Positions 17,086-27,378 are shown, counted from the first letter of the stretch. The stretch: 64,000 bases of DNA from Flavimobilis sp052324925 (GCA_052324925.1 JBQPRE010000002.1); one strand, 5' to 3'. Numbers and translations: made by a program. The notes: generated by a model not told the origin, from the letters alone.

Positions 17086-17112
17086 CTTGCACTCGCGGGG
17101 GTCGAGTGCCAA
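17086..17112 (+). promoter_or_regulatory. CIRCE element 1 (HrcA operator) over the groEL promoter
   Basis: CTTGCACTC, 9 nt, then GAGTGCCAA matches the CIRCE consensus TTAGCACTC-N9-GAGTGCTAA in 15 of 18 arm positions. It covers the space from the -35 TTGCAC (17087-17092) to the -10 AATAAT (17111-17116), 18 nt apart. Confidence 0.8.
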
Positions 17113-17119
17113 TAATGGG

Positions 17120-17146
17120 TTAGCACTCTCGACCTTCGAGTGACAG
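17120..17146 (+). promoter_or_regulatory. CIRCE element 2 (HrcA operator) at the groEL transcription start
   Basis: TTAGCACTC is a perfect left arm. After 9 nt, GAGTGACAG matches the right arm in 7 of 9 positions. It lies 3 nt after the predicted -10 box, so HrcA bound here would block initiation. Confidence 0.88.
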
Positions 17147-17287
17147 TCGTCGCTCGGGGCAGGAGTGGACCCACCCAGGTCGCAAGGTGAGGTCCGGGCC
17201 GTCGGCGTGACGTGAACGCAGGGGGCGCAGGCCGTCCGTCGCGGGCACCGACCGACCACCACGCCACAAGCGGAGGATCACATCCCC

Positions 17288-18916
<1,629 letters not shown>

Positions 18917-18936
18917 CCCTCCACCTCACGACAGTG

Positions 18937-18974
18937 AAGGCCGTCGGCCGGGCTCGCGCCCGGTCGGCGGCCTT
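18937..18974 (+). terminator. Terminator after groEL
   Basis: A long near-perfect stem pairs AAGGCCGTCGGCCGGGC with GCCCGGTCGGCGGCCTT around a TCGC loop, 20 nt after the stop codon. Confidence 0.85.
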
Positions 18975-19016
18975 CGCCGTGGAGTGGCGTGGCATGACCT
19001 GGCCCTCAGCGCGGAG

Positions 19017-19035
19017 TAAGGGTAGCCTCACTTAG
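19017..19035 (+). promoter_or_regulatory. DtxR/IdeR iron box 1
   Basis: TAAGGGTAGCCTCACTTAG matches the 19-bp DtxR/IdeR consensus TWAGGTTAGSCTAACCTWA in about 15 positions. It lies 42 nt before the siderophore-interacting protein gene. Confidence 0.75.
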
Positions 19036-19050
19036 GCACGCCTTACATGA
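19032..19050 (+). promoter_or_regulatory. DtxR/IdeR iron box 2, overlapping box 1
   Basis: TTAGGCACGCCTTACATGA matches the same consensus in about 13 of 19 positions and shares 4 nt with box 1. Two overlapping dimers are typical of strong DtxR-family operators. Confidence 0.55.
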
Positions 19051-19076
19051 GCGTGTGACCGAGCCTGGAGAGTCCC

Positions 19077-19892
19077 ATGTCCGTCACCGTGTCCCATCCC
19101 CGAGCCATCACGCGCGTCCGCCATCCGCTCCGCTCACGACTCCTCACCGTCGTGAGCGTCGAGAAGCTGGCTGCGCGCATGGTGCGCATCCGCCTGGCCG
19201 GGGACGACCTCGCCGACTTCGTCTCCTCCTCGCCGCAGGACCACGTCAAGCTCTTCCTCCCCGACGAGCCGGGAGCGACGCCCGAGCTCCCCGAGGTCGT
19301 CGATGACCGGTGGGTGGGTGGGCGGCATCTCACGAGCCGCGACTACACGGTCCGTCGCGTCGACGCGGAGGCGGGAACGCTCGACATCGACCTCCTCGTC
19401 CACGAGCACGGCGCCGCGGGACGCTGGGCCGGCAAGGCCGCGGTCGGGGACCGCGTCGGAGTGCTGGGGCCGCGCGGCTCGGTCATGATCCCCGACGACT
19501 TCGCCTGGTACGTCTTCGCGGTCGACGAGACCGCACTTCCCGCCGCTGCCCGCTGGCTCGAGTCCCTGAGGTCGGACGCGCGCGTCACGGTCGTCGTCGA
19601 GGCCCAGGACGACGGCAACGTCATCGACCTGCCGACCGCCGCACGCGCCGAGATCACCTGGCTCTTCCGTGGCCGCGCCGAGCCCGGCACGAGCTCGCTG
19701 CTCGCTGACGCCGTCCAGACGCTCGACCTGCCCGAGGGTGACGGCTTCGTCTGGGTCGCGGGCGAGGCCGAGTCGATCAAGCCTGTGCGCCGGTACTTGC
19801 GTCGCATGGGCTTCGGCCGCGACCAGCACGACGTCGACGGCTACTGGCGCCGCGGCGTCTCCGACTTCGACCACCACGAGGCGGCTGGCTGA
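19077..19892 (+). CDS. Siderophore-interacting protein / ferric-siderophore reductase
   Basis: This 271-residue protein of the SIP family has an N-terminal FAD-binding domain (residues 15-130, with RDYTVRR and a GRWAGKAAVGDRVGVLGPRGS-like region). A C-terminal NAD(P)-binding domain ends in FVWVAGEAESIKPVRRYLRR and DGYWRRG. It should release iron from imported siderophores by reduction in the cytoplasm. Two iron boxes upstream predict repression by DtxR/IdeR when iron is plentiful. No siderophore importer is nearby. Confidence 0.93.
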   Translation: MSVTVSHPRAITRVRHPLRSRLLTVVSVEKLAARMVRIRLAGDDLADFVSSSPQDHVKLFLPDEPGATPELPEVVDDRWVGGRHLTSRDYTVRRVDAEAGTLDIDLLVHEHGAAGRWAGKAAVGDRVGVLGPRGSVMIPDDFAWYVFAVDETALPAAARWLESLRSDARVTVVVEAQDDGNVIDLPTAARAEITWLFRGRAEPGTSSLLADAVQTLDLPEGDGFVWVAGEAESIKPVRRYLRRMGFGRDQHDVDGYWRRGVSDFDHHEAAG

Positions 19893-20017
19893 CCACAGAG
19901 GGTCTCTCGGGTTCGGCGTCCCCAGATGCGAGCGGGCGCAGGACCGAGCGCCGCACGCTCGCCTACCGTCCCACTCACCCCCGGCGCACGGCCGGGGCGT
20001 GAGCCCGGAGGTAGCGC

Positions 20018-20308
20018 ATGTCAAGCTACGAAGTCGACTCGGCCCAGGTGGCCCAAGCATCCCAGCGCGTGGCGACGAGCAGGTCGACCATCAGCGGAGA
20101 GACCGCCGCGATGGTCCTGCACCTGCGTGACCTCGAACAGGTGTGGAAGGGATCCGCAGCGGCCGGCTTCGCCGGCGTTCTCGCCGAGTGGGATGCAGCG
20201 CGCCTGCAGCTCGAGACGGCGCTCGAGTCGATCGGAGGGGCGCTCGCCAACGCCTCGACCATCTACGCGGACGCGGAGGCCGACGCAGGGCGCATGTTCC
20301 AGCGCTGA
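20018..20308 (+). CDS. WXG100-family (ESAT-6-like) protein
   Basis: This 96-residue, all-helical protein has the central WKG turn (VWKGSAAAGF) near residue 44 and a helix on each side. It lacks a clear YxxxD/E export signal, although a YADAEAD segment near residue 87 comes close. Family members are substrates of type VII secretion. No secretion genes are nearby, so it is an orphan here. GGAGG precedes the ATG by 7 nt. Confidence 0.85.
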   Translation: MSSYEVDSAQVAQASQRVATSRSTISGETAAMVLHLRDLEQVWKGSAAAGFAGVLAEWDAARLQLETALESIGGALANASTIYADAEADAGRMFQR

Positions 20309-20317
20309 GCCGACGCT

Positions 20318-21136
20318 CTAGTCCTCGTCGTCCTCGTCATCGATGAGCCCGACGCCGGAGTCGGCGACGGGCGCGGGGGTGGTGACGACGGACGGCGAGG
20401 GCCGGTCGGGGAGGGGACGGTCGAGCTCGGCCGGATCCTCCCCGAGCGCCGCCCACTCCTTGCGCAGGCGCGCGAGCTCTCCCTGGACGTTCTGGCGTGC
20501 CGCGTCCTCCCAGGCAGCCCCGAGCGGGCTCGAGAACAGGGCGCGACGCTCCAGGAGCCGCGTGAGGATCGCGACGCGGGCCCGCACGAAGTCCCGGGCA
20601 GGGATGTGCTGGTACTCCTTGCGCACGTCGGCGAGGTACGACTTGTACCGCTGCGGCTCCGAGGCCAGCATGCCGAGGTCCGCGTCGCACAAGACCGAGC
20701 AGTCGAAGTCCGCCGGGTCGGGCGCGTGGCGCAGGAGCGCCGTGACGAGCTGTGCGACGCGATGCGCGGCACGCTCAGGGACACCGAGCTCCATGAGCTG
20801 CTCGTGCGCGAGGACCGCGCTCGCCGTCTCGTTCTCACCGCCCCGGGCCTCATACGTCGCCTTGGTCTCGGCATCGAAGATCGCACCGTGGTACCAGGCA
20901 GCAAGACGAACGAGCGCAGGCTCGTGGGTCTCTTCAGCAAGCTCGTCGACACGGTTGAGGACGTCGGCAAGATGCCTGAGGTCATGGAACTGCCGGGCAG
21001 GATCGCACCAACGCGCCAGAAGCGCCTCGCCGACCTGCTTGACACGCTCGGGAGAGGCGGTCGCCCCGGCCTCAGCACACGCGCGGGACCACGACGACAA
21101 CAACCACTGCGGGGCGTCCACGTAGGACACGGACAT
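20318..21136 (-). CDS. HD-superfamily metal-dependent phosphohydrolase-like protein (COG4339 type)
   Basis: This 272-residue protein resembles the predicted HD-superfamily phosphohydrolases of COG4339. An early histidine segment RQFHDLRHLADVL (near 45), WYHGAIFD (near 79) and LCDADLGMLA (near 147) line up with the metal-binding motifs. In the central motif the usual HD doublet reads HG. The last 60 residues are Pro/Asp-rich and end in an acidic tail. The ATG at 21136 has GAGGAAAG 8 nt upstream. Its substrate is unknown. It lies downstream of, and on the same strand as, the histidine kinase gene. Confidence 0.72.
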   Translation of the reverse strand: MSVSYVDAPQWLLSSWSRACAEAGATASPERVKQVGEALLARWCDPARQFHDLRHLADVLNRVDELAEETHEPALVRLAAWYHGAIFDAETKATYEARGGENETASAVLAHEQLMELGVPERAAHRVAQLVTALLRHAPDPADFDCSVLCDADLGMLASEPQRYKSYLADVRKEYQHIPARDFVRARVAILTRLLERRALFSSPLGAAWEDAARQNVQGELARLRKEWAALGEDPAELDRPLPDRPSPSVVTTPAPVADSGVGLIDDEDDED

Positions 21137-21240
21137 GGGACAGCTTTCCTCGGGCAGCAAGTGACAAACGGCCACACTACCTCCGTCGCGAGGCCCGGCG
21201 CAGCCGCTGCGGTCACGTCACGGACACGGTCCGGAAACGG

Positions 21241-22794
21241 TCAGGTCGCGAGCGGCAGCGTCACCTGGAAAGTCGCCCCGCCCCCCGCGGTCGCGAACGC
21301 CACGATCGACCCGCCATGCGCCTGGACGATGGACGAGACGATCGCGAGCCCCAGACCAGAGCCGCCCGACGCCGAGTTCCGCGACGCATCCACCCGGTGG
21401 AAGCGTTCGAAGATCGCCGCGCGATGCTCGGGCGGGACGCCGGGGCCGTGGTCACGCACCGCGACCGACGCGTGCACGCCGTCGCTCGAGACGACGACCT
21501 CGACGGGAGAACCCTCAGGAGTGTGCCGCACGACGTTGCCCACGAGGTTGGTGAACACCTGCCGCAACCGCGCCTCGTCGGCCAGCACCTCGTGATGCGG
21601 CACCGCACCGTCCGGCACCGTGACCTCGGCCCCGTCCGGACCGACGACGACGAGCCGGGTCGTCCGGGTCGGGTCCATCGCCCCCAGGTCAGCGAGCGCG
21701 TCCGCCGCAAGGGCGCCCAGATCGACGCGAGTGAGCGCGACCGGGCGTTGCTCGTCGAGGCGTGCGAGCGCCAGCAGGTCCTCGACGAGCGTGCCCATCT
21801 GCACCGCCGACGACTCGATGCGTCCCATCGTCTCGGCCGTCTGCTCGGGCGTCGTCACCGCGCCCATCCGGAAGAGCTCGGCGTAGCCGCGGATCGAGAC
21901 GAGCGGCGTCCGGAGCTCGTGGCTCGCGTCCGCGACGAAGCGACGCATGCGCGCCTCCGAGGCCGCCTGCGCGTCGAACGACTCCTGGATGCGGCCGAGC
22001 ATGACGTTGAGGCTCTCGGCGACCGCACCCACCTCGGTCGTCGTCGGCATGTGCGGGATGCGGCTCGAGAGATCACCCTCGGTGATGCGCCGTGCGGTCG
22101 CCTCGATCTGCCGCAGCGGGCGCAGCGAACGGCGCACCGCCAGGTAGCCGAGGGCTCCAGCCGCGACGACGAGAGCGCACGAGACCAGGGTGAGCACCTT
22201 GGCCAGCTCTGACGTCGTCTGCGTGACGGGCGCGACCGGGAGCGCGACGACGACCGTGCCGATGAACCGGTCGCCCACCCCGACGACGGGGCGCGCCACC
22301 GCACGCCACTGCGTGCTCACGCCCGTCGGCGAGGGCGCGCCCGCAAGCGTGAAGGGCGCGCCGTCGAGCTCGACGGACCGCACCGTGAAGATCGGCACCG
22401 CCGGCGTCCCCCACCGCGGCTCCCGCGCGGCCTGCGCAGCGATCGGCCGCCCGTCGATCTGGAGCGAGAGCTGCAGGTCGGAGTCGAGGGCCCGGCGGTT
22501 GATCGACCTCACGAGGTCGTCGAGGACCATGTCCTCGCTCGAGCGCAGCGCGACCACGAGCTGCTCGTCGACCTGGCGGAGCATGTGCGAACGCAGCTGG
22601 GCGGTCGCCGCGATCGTCGAGAGGGCGAGACCCGTCGTGAGGACGACGACGACGAGCACGACCATGCGCGCGCTCAGCGTGACGCGCTGGCCGAGCGTCC
22701 GCAGCCGAGGCAGCTGCGGACCGCCGTCGCCCGGCCCCGGAGAAGACGAGGACGGTGGGGAAGGCGGTGGTGGCGGGGGAGGCGGCAGGCTCAT
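21241..22794 (-). CDS. Sensor histidine kinase (HAMP, HisKA, HATPase_c)
   Basis: This is a 517-residue membrane kinase. After a Pro-rich N-terminus, TM1 lies near residues 44-66 and TM2 near 195-217, with an extracytoplasmic domain between them. A HAMP domain (ITEGDLSSRIP) and HisKA with phosphoacceptor H292 (DASHELRTPL) follow. The HATPase domain carries NLVGNVVRHTP, DHGPGVPPE and GGSGLGLAIV. Its ATG overlaps the stop of the response-regulator gene (ATGA), so it is the second gene of a classic two-component operon. The pattern resembles the TcrY/TrcS group. The signal is unknown. Confidence 0.94.
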   Translation of the reverse strand: MSLPPPPPPPPSPPSSSSPGPGDGGPQLPRLRTLGQRVTLSARMVVLVVVVLTTGLALSTIAATAQLRSHMLRQVDEQLVVALRSSEDMVLDDLVRSINRRALDSDLQLSLQIDGRPIAAQAAREPRWGTPAVPIFTVRSVELDGAPFTLAGAPSPTGVSTQWRAVARPVVGVGDRFIGTVVVALPVAPVTQTTSELAKVLTLVSCALVVAAGALGYLAVRRSLRPLRQIEATARRITEGDLSSRIPHMPTTTEVGAVAESLNVMLGRIQESFDAQAASEARMRRFVADASHELRTPLVSIRGYAELFRMGAVTTPEQTAETMGRIESSAVQMGTLVEDLLALARLDEQRPVALTRVDLGALAADALADLGAMDPTRTTRLVVVGPDGAEVTVPDGAVPHHEVLADEARLRQVFTNLVGNVVRHTPEGSPVEVVVSSDGVHASVAVRDHGPGVPPEHRAAIFERFHRVDASRNSASGGSGLGLAIVSSIVQAHGGSIVAFATAGGGATFQVTLPLAT

Positions 22795-23513
22795 GAGTCC
22801 TGCGGCACCCGCAGCATGTAGCCGACGCCGCGCTTCGTCTGGATGAGAGGCGCGGGCGCGACCCCGTCCGGCCGCGGAACATCGATCTTGCGGCGCAGGT
22901 AGGAGATGTAGGACTCGACGATGTTCATGTCACCGGCCCAGTCGTACTGCCACACGTGATCGAGGATCTGCGCCTTCGACAGCACCCGGTTGGGATTGAG
23001 CATGAGATAGCGCAGCAGCTTGAACTCCGTCGGTGACAGCTCGATGAGCCGACCGGCACGATGGACCTCGTGCGTGTCGTCGTTGAGCTCGAGGTCGGCC
23101 ACGCGCAGCACGGCGTCCTCGTCCACGGCCTCGAACGTGCGCATGCGCCGCAGCACAGCGCGGATCCGCGCGATGACCTCTTCGAGGCTGAACGGCTTGG
23201 TCACGTAGTCGTCGCCGCCCACGGTGAGGCCTGTGATCTTGTCCTGGGTGTCGTCCCGCGCCGTGAGGAAGAGGACCGGCATCGTCTGGCCCTTCTCTCG
23301 CAGGCGTCGCGTCACCGTGAACCCATCCATGTCCGGGAGCATGACGTCGAGCAGCACGAGATCCGGGGCAGCCTCACGAGCGAGACGCAACGCCGTGGCG
23401 CCGTCGGGGGCAGAGCGCACGTCGAAACCCGCGAACCTCAACGAGGTCGCGAGGAGCTCGCGAATGTTGGGCTCGTCGTCGACGACGAGGATCGATGCCT
23501 CGGGAGCGCTCAT
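22791..23513 (-). CDS. OmpR/PhoB-family response regulator
   Basis: This 240-residue regulator has a receiver domain at residues 7-118, with acidic residues D12-D13, phosphoacceptor D56 and K near 106 (VTKPF). A winged-helix Trans_reg_C domain follows at about 145-235 (LSPTEFKLLRYLMLNPNRVLSK, mentioned as a landmark). It is the first gene of the operon with the histidine kinase. The ATG at 23513 was chosen because it begins just before the first receiver strand. Confidence 0.95.
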   Translation of the reverse strand: MSAPEASILVVDDEPNIRELLATSLRFAGFDVRSAPDGATALRLAREAAPDLVLLDVMLPDMDGFTVTRRLREKGQTMPVLFLTARDDTQDKITGLTVGGDDYVTKPFSLEEVIARIRAVLRRMRTFEAVDEDAVLRVADLELNDDTHEVHRAGRLIELSPTEFKLLRYLMLNPNRVLSKAQILDHVWQYDWAGDMNIVESYISYLRRKIDVPRPDGVAPAPLIQTKRGVGYMLRVPQDS

Positions 23514-23627
23514 GACTCCAGCATGCTCCCGAATCCTGGAACATTCCTGAACGCGCGCCCGCATTCCGCGACGCGCAGATTCCTCGACGCGTACCCACGC
23601 GGCGCGAACTCGCGAGGTGCGACGGAA

Positions 23628-23654
23628 CGTGCCCGGCCGCGAGGGCCGGGCACG
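23628..23654 (-). terminator. Terminator after the NYN gene
   Basis: An 11-bp perfect stem, CGTGCCCGGCC/GGCCGGGCACG, lies 10 nt after the NYN-protein stop codon on the minus strand. Without a T tract the direction is inferred from position. Confidence 0.65.
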
Positions 23655-23663
23655 CGCCGAGCA

Positions 23664-24233
23664 CTAGATGAAGCGCAGCGGGTCGAAGTCCTCGATCGGA
23701 ATGATGTGAACGCGCGGCAGGGGCGTGTTGAACGCCGAGATGTCGTACTCGAGGTCGAAGAACTCGACGCCGCGCTCCGAGAGCTCGGCCATGCGCGCGT
23801 TGACGAACTCGCGGAAGCACAGCACACCGATGCGGCGCTCGGGCGAGATGAGCGCCTCGATCTGCGGGATGAAGTCGCCGTCGTGGCTCGCGAGCAGGAT
23901 GTCCGCGTCGCGGGGGATGAGCGCCTCGAGGGTGCGCTGGATACCCATGTCGACGACCTTGAGCCCCGGACCGCCCGAGAGGGGCACCGGCTTGTAGCCC
24001 ATCGCGAGGAGCGCCTGGACGAACGGCATGGGCATCTGGCCCGAGCTCGCGTTGAGGAAGAACAGCGGGTGGACCGGCTGGTTCCACACGTGCTCGGCGT
24101 ACTCCGTGATGCGGTCCCAGCGCGGTCGCTCCTCCGGGCTCGGCCGGTGACCGAGGACGTTGACGCCGAGCGTCGCGTCGATGTTCTCGCCATCGACGAG
24201 GAGGTACGTCTTGCGGGGTGCGGCAGGGCTCAT
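23664..24233 (-). CDS. NYN-domain (PIN-like) protein, putative RNase
   Basis: This 189-residue protein has a NYN domain, a PIN-like nuclease fold. The first strand carries the conserved acidic residue in LLVDGENID (near 14), and DADILLASHDGDFIP (near 115) supplies the other acidic ligands. The family is thought to cut or process RNA, and no partner is seen here. It is a single-gene unit between the two-component operon and the PspA gene. Confidence 0.82.
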   Translation of the reverse strand: MSPAAPRKTYLLVDGENIDATLGVNVLGHRPSPEERPRWDRITEYAEHVWNQPVHPLFFLNASSGQMPMPFVQALLAMGYKPVPLSGGPGLKVVDMGIQRTLEALIPRDADILLASHDGDFIPQIEALISPERRIGVLCFREFVNARMAELSERGVEFFDLEYDISAFNTPLPRVHIIPIEDFDPLRFI

Positions 24234-24298
24234 GCCCCCAGCCTAGCCGTGCGACCAGGGGCGAGGGCCCCTGCGAGGGCGGAGGAGGGGGACGCCAC

Positions 24299-24328
24299 AG
24301 GGGGCCGGTCCGTGCGGACCGACCCCCT
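24299..24328 (-). terminator. Terminator after the PspA gene
   Basis: A hairpin pairs AGGGGG-CGGTCCG with CGGACCG-CCCCCT, with single mismatches between the two blocks. It lies 20 nt after the PspA stop codon. Confidence 0.65.
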
Positions 24329-24348
24329 GGCGTCGTGCGCGTGCTGGA

Positions 24349-25107
24349 TCAGGCCTCGGGTGCCTCGATCTGCGCCGCCTGCGTGCCGCCGAGCGCGCGG
24401 TTCTTGAGCGAGGCGAGCCGCGCCTCGACCTCGATCTGACCGGCGTCGAGCTCGAGCTCGGCGAACTGTGAGTCGAGCGACGATGCCGCAACCTCCGCCT
24501 GGCCGATCGCGAGGGCCTCCTCGCGACGGACGCGGTCCTCGAAGCGGGCGAGCTCCGAGGTCGGGTCGAGGACGTTGATCGACGAGATCGCGCCCTGGAC
24601 GGCGGCCTGCGCCTGCGCCGACTTCTGGCGCGCGACGAGCTGATCGCGGCGGGACTTGAGGTCGCCGAGCTTGCTCTTCATCTGGACGAGGCCCGACTTG
24701 AGCTTCTCGACGACGTCGCGCTGCGACGTGATCATCGGCTCTGCGCTCTTCGCCTCACCCTCGGCGGAGATCTGCTTCGAGATGGCGACCTTGGCGAGGT
24801 TGTCGAACTTGTCGGCCTCAGCGGTGTTGCCCTGCGTGCGCAGCTGGTCGGCGCGCGTCGAGGCGGCGATGGCCTTGGCACCCCAGTCCTGCGCGGCGTT
24901 GAGGTCTTCCTGGTAGTCCTGCTCGGCCAGACGCAGGTTGCCCACGGTCTGGGCGACGGCCTGCTCCGCCTCGACGATGTTGTTCGTGTAGTCGCGGATG
25001 AGCTGGTCGATCATCTTCTGCGGGTCTTCTGCGCGGTCGAGCAGCGCGTTGATGTTGGCCTTGGCCAGCTGGGCCACGCGCCCGAAGATCGTCTGCTTCT
25101 CAGCCAT
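24349..25107 (-). CDS. pspA: PspA/IM30-family membrane-stress protein
   Basis: This 252-residue, almost wholly helical protein belongs to the PspA/IM30 (ESCRT-III-like) family. The amphipathic N-terminal helix (IFGRVAQLAKANINALLDRAEDP) is followed by the QKMIDQLIRDYTNNIVEAEQAVAQ core and long coiled coils to about residue 220. Such proteins bind the inner membrane surface under envelope stress. It lies 150 nt downstream of the TPM-domain gene on the same strand and could be expressed with it. A GAGAGG ribosome site precedes the ATG. Confidence 0.9.
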   Translation of the reverse strand: MAEKQTIFGRVAQLAKANINALLDRAEDPQKMIDQLIRDYTNNIVEAEQAVAQTVGNLRLAEQDYQEDLNAAQDWGAKAIAASTRADQLRTQGNTAEADKFDNLAKVAISKQISAEGEAKSAEPMITSQRDVVEKLKSGLVQMKSKLGDLKSRRDQLVARQKSAQAQAAVQGAISSINVLDPTSELARFEDRVRREEALAIGQAEVAASSLDSQFAELELDAGQIEVEARLASLKNRALGGTQAAQIEAPEA

Positions 25108-25200
25108 GGTGTCGCCTCTCTCGAAAATGAGTCGTGCTGGGGGTCGTGCTCACCGGCGAGGGCCGGCTGGTCTGTGTGCTCGTGGATCGTGCTGTCCGTC

Positions 25201-25224
25201 GTGCCCGTGCCCGTGCCCGTGCCT
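25201..25224. repeat. Hexanucleotide repeat, about four units
   Basis: GTGCCC is repeated three times and followed by GTGCCT, in the spacer between the PspA and TPM-domain genes. It lies just upstream of a GC-rich hairpin (25236-25253). Confidence 0.7.
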
Positions 25225-25235
25225 GCGCGTGCGGC

Positions 25236-25253
25236 GCCGGGCCGGGGCCCGGC
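25236..25253 (-). terminator. GC-rich hairpin after the TPM-domain gene
   Basis: A 7-bp stem, GCCGGGC/GCCCGGC with a 4-nt loop, begins 4 nt after the TPM-gene stop on the minus strand. No T tract follows, so it may only partly stop transcription before pspA. Confidence 0.45.
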
Positions 25254-25257
25254 CCGG

Positions 25258-27378
25258 CTAGAAGGAGCCGCCTCCGCCGCCCGAGAAGCCGCCTCCTCCG
25301 CCGCCCGAGAAGCCACCGCCTCCGCCGAAGCCGCCTCCGCCGAAGCCACCCCCGCCGCCACCGCGCAGGAGGGAGTCGAGGATGATGCCGCCGAGGATCA
25401 TGCCACCGACGTTGTTCATGCCCCCGCCGCCAGGCCCGGGGCCACGGTCACGGTTGACGTCGCTCTGCGCGATGTCGCGGGCCGAGCGCGCGAGGTCGAG
25501 GGCCCGCTGCGCTTCAGCGAGCGCACGCTGCGGGTCGATCTCACGCAACTGGTGGGCCCCTTGCAGGTGACGCACGGCCTCGGCGTGGCGCGTCCGGGCG
25601 GTCGGCCCGACGGCCCCGCGGCGCGTGCTGATGAAGTCGTCGACCCCGCGGATCATCGCGTCCGCCTGCCCCATGACCTGGACGAGCATCGCGGAGGAGC
25701 GGCGGATCTGCTCGTCGGCGGCGCGCAGCGGAGCCAGTGCCTCGTCGATCGCCGCCTCCGCTGCCGTGAGCTCGCGCAGCGCGGCGAGCGGGTCGCCGCT
25801 GCTCTGCGCGCTGCGACCCTGCGTGATCGCACCCTGGGCGCGCGTCACGTAGGGCGCGATCGCCGGGTTGGAGTGAGCCAGACGCTGCGCGTCGGTGACG
25901 TCCGAGCTGATCGACGCGATCGCGCTCACGAGCCGGGGGCCAGCAGCCTCGAGCTCGGCGCCCGCACCGTCGACCGCGTCGAGGAGCGAGGCCGCCTGAC
26001 CGACCGCGAGCTGAGCGGCGCGCGTGCGCACGACCGCCGTGGCACGGTCCTCCTTGGCGACGTCGGCGCGCGCCTCGGTGACCGACTCCGCTGCGCCGTC
26101 CAGGAGCTCGAGCGCCTGGTCGGGGTTCGCCGAGATCGACGCGAGGGCGCGCGCGGGGTAACGGCGAGCGAGCTCCGCGAGGGCGACGCGCGAGGTATGG
26201 ACCCGTGCACGGACCTCCCCGGAGCGCTGCTCGAGCTCGTCCAGGTGCTCGGGAAGTCGCGCCCGCATGCCGCGCAGCTCGTGGAACGCGGCCTCCTGGG
26301 CGGTGAGCGTCGCCGAGGCGCGCTCGCACAGCCCGAGGATGTCCGTGAGCATCTGGCCCTTGACGTGGTCCGGCTCCGGGATTTCGTCGTCGAGCAGCTG
26401 CTGGATGTGGAAGGCCTTCTGAACGTCCGCGCGTGCCGCGTCGACGGCGCGCGTGAACTGGTCGGTGGCCTGCAGCCCGAACTGGGCCTTGGCGAACGCA
26501 AGCTCCTCCGCGGACGACTTCACGGCGTCGTCGGCCGCGACGAGGGCCGTCCCTGCCCGCTTGCGGAGCTCCTCGAGCGACAGCTGCGGCACCTGGTGCC
26601 CCGGGCGCGGGCCCGGGCCCCCGACCGCAGTCTTCTTCCGGGACTTCACGACCGAGACGATGATGATCGCACCGATGCCGACGAGGAGCAGGACGACGAC
26701 GAGCGGCATCCCTGAGCTCGACGACGTGCCACCGCCCGCAGCCTCGCCGAACGTTCCGGCCTCGACGGCGGTGAGCGTGTTCGCCGTGGCATCGACCGCC
26801 GCGACGTAGTTGAAGTCGTCGCGCAGCGCGTCCCGCACGTCGTCCTCGATCTGCGCAACGGCGTCGGTAGGCACCGCCGAGTCGTCCTTGGCCCCGATTC
26901 CGAAGAGGCGGTCGTCGGCGGCGACCGCGAGCACGACCTGGGTCCGGCCGAAGCCCGAGGCATCAGCCGTCGCGTTGGCCCAGTCGCGCCCCGACATGGT
27001 GGAGAAGTTGCGGGTCACGACAACGTAGAGCTCGAACGTCGTCGCACGCGAGAGCTCCTCGAGGCGGGTGGTGATCGCGCTCACCTGCGAGGCGCTGAGG
27101 ATGTTCTCGGGATTGGTGACCGGCTCACGCAGCCGCTCGGGAGCGCGCGCGGCGAGCCCCGCGCGGGCGCCGCCCTTCGCAGCCAAGCCATGCGCAGCCG
27201 CGCCCTGCGCAGCCACGCCATCCACAGCCGCGCCTTGCGCATTCACGCCCACGGGCGCGACTGAAACCGGTGCCGCGGCGGCGGGCGCGAGCGCCGCAGG
27301 GCCGAGCGCCGCGGCGGCGGCGAGGAGTGCGCCGACGAAGGCGCGACGCAACGGGTGGGCCACGCGTGAAGGTGTCAC
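25258..27378 (-). CDS. TPM-domain membrane protein with glycine-rich tail
   Basis: This is a protein of about 706 residues. It has a signal peptide with an Ala-rich region, a TPM domain (near residues 85-210: NILSASQVSAITTRLEEL...ELYVVVTR) outside the membrane, and one membrane segment near 222-245. Long coiled-coil-like helices fill residues 270-640, and a Gly/Ser/Phe-rich C-terminal tail (about 45 residues) closes it. TPM proteins are linked to membrane-protein or photosystem turnover, and in actinobacteria they often precede pspA. The start is uncertain: this GTG gives a good signal peptide, and a TTG at 27414 is also open. Confidence 0.82.
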   Translation of the reverse strand: MTPSRVAHPLRRAFVGALLAAAAALGPAALAPAAAAPVSVAPVGVNAQGAAVDGVAAQGAAAHGLAAKGGARAGLAARAPERLREPVTNPENILSASQVSAITTRLEELSRATTFELYVVVTRNFSTMSGRDWANATADASGFGRTQVVLAVAADDRLFGIGAKDDSAVPTDAVAQIEDDVRDALRDDFNYVAAVDATANTLTAVEAGTFGEAAGGGTSSSSGMPLVVVLLLVGIGAIIIVSVVKSRKKTAVGGPGPRPGHQVPQLSLEELRKRAGTALVAADDAVKSSAEELAFAKAQFGLQATDQFTRAVDAARADVQKAFHIQQLLDDEIPEPDHVKGQMLTDILGLCERASATLTAQEAAFHELRGMRARLPEHLDELEQRSGEVRARVHTSRVALAELARRYPARALASISANPDQALELLDGAAESVTEARADVAKEDRATAVVRTRAAQLAVGQAASLLDAVDGAGAELEAAGPRLVSAIASISSDVTDAQRLAHSNPAIAPYVTRAQGAITQGRSAQSSGDPLAALRELTAAEAAIDEALAPLRAADEQIRRSSAMLVQVMGQADAMIRGVDDFISTRRGAVGPTARTRHAEAVRHLQGAHQLREIDPQRALAEAQRALDLARSARDIAQSDVNRDRGPGPGGGGMNNVGGMILGGIILDSLLRGGGGGGFGGGGFGGGGGFSGGGGGGFSGGGGGSF

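Noticed and set aside
23061..24407. 448-codon plus-strand frame opposite the response regulator and NYN genes
   Set aside because: It is an antisense shadow. Both minus-strand genes have conserved motifs and ribosome sites.
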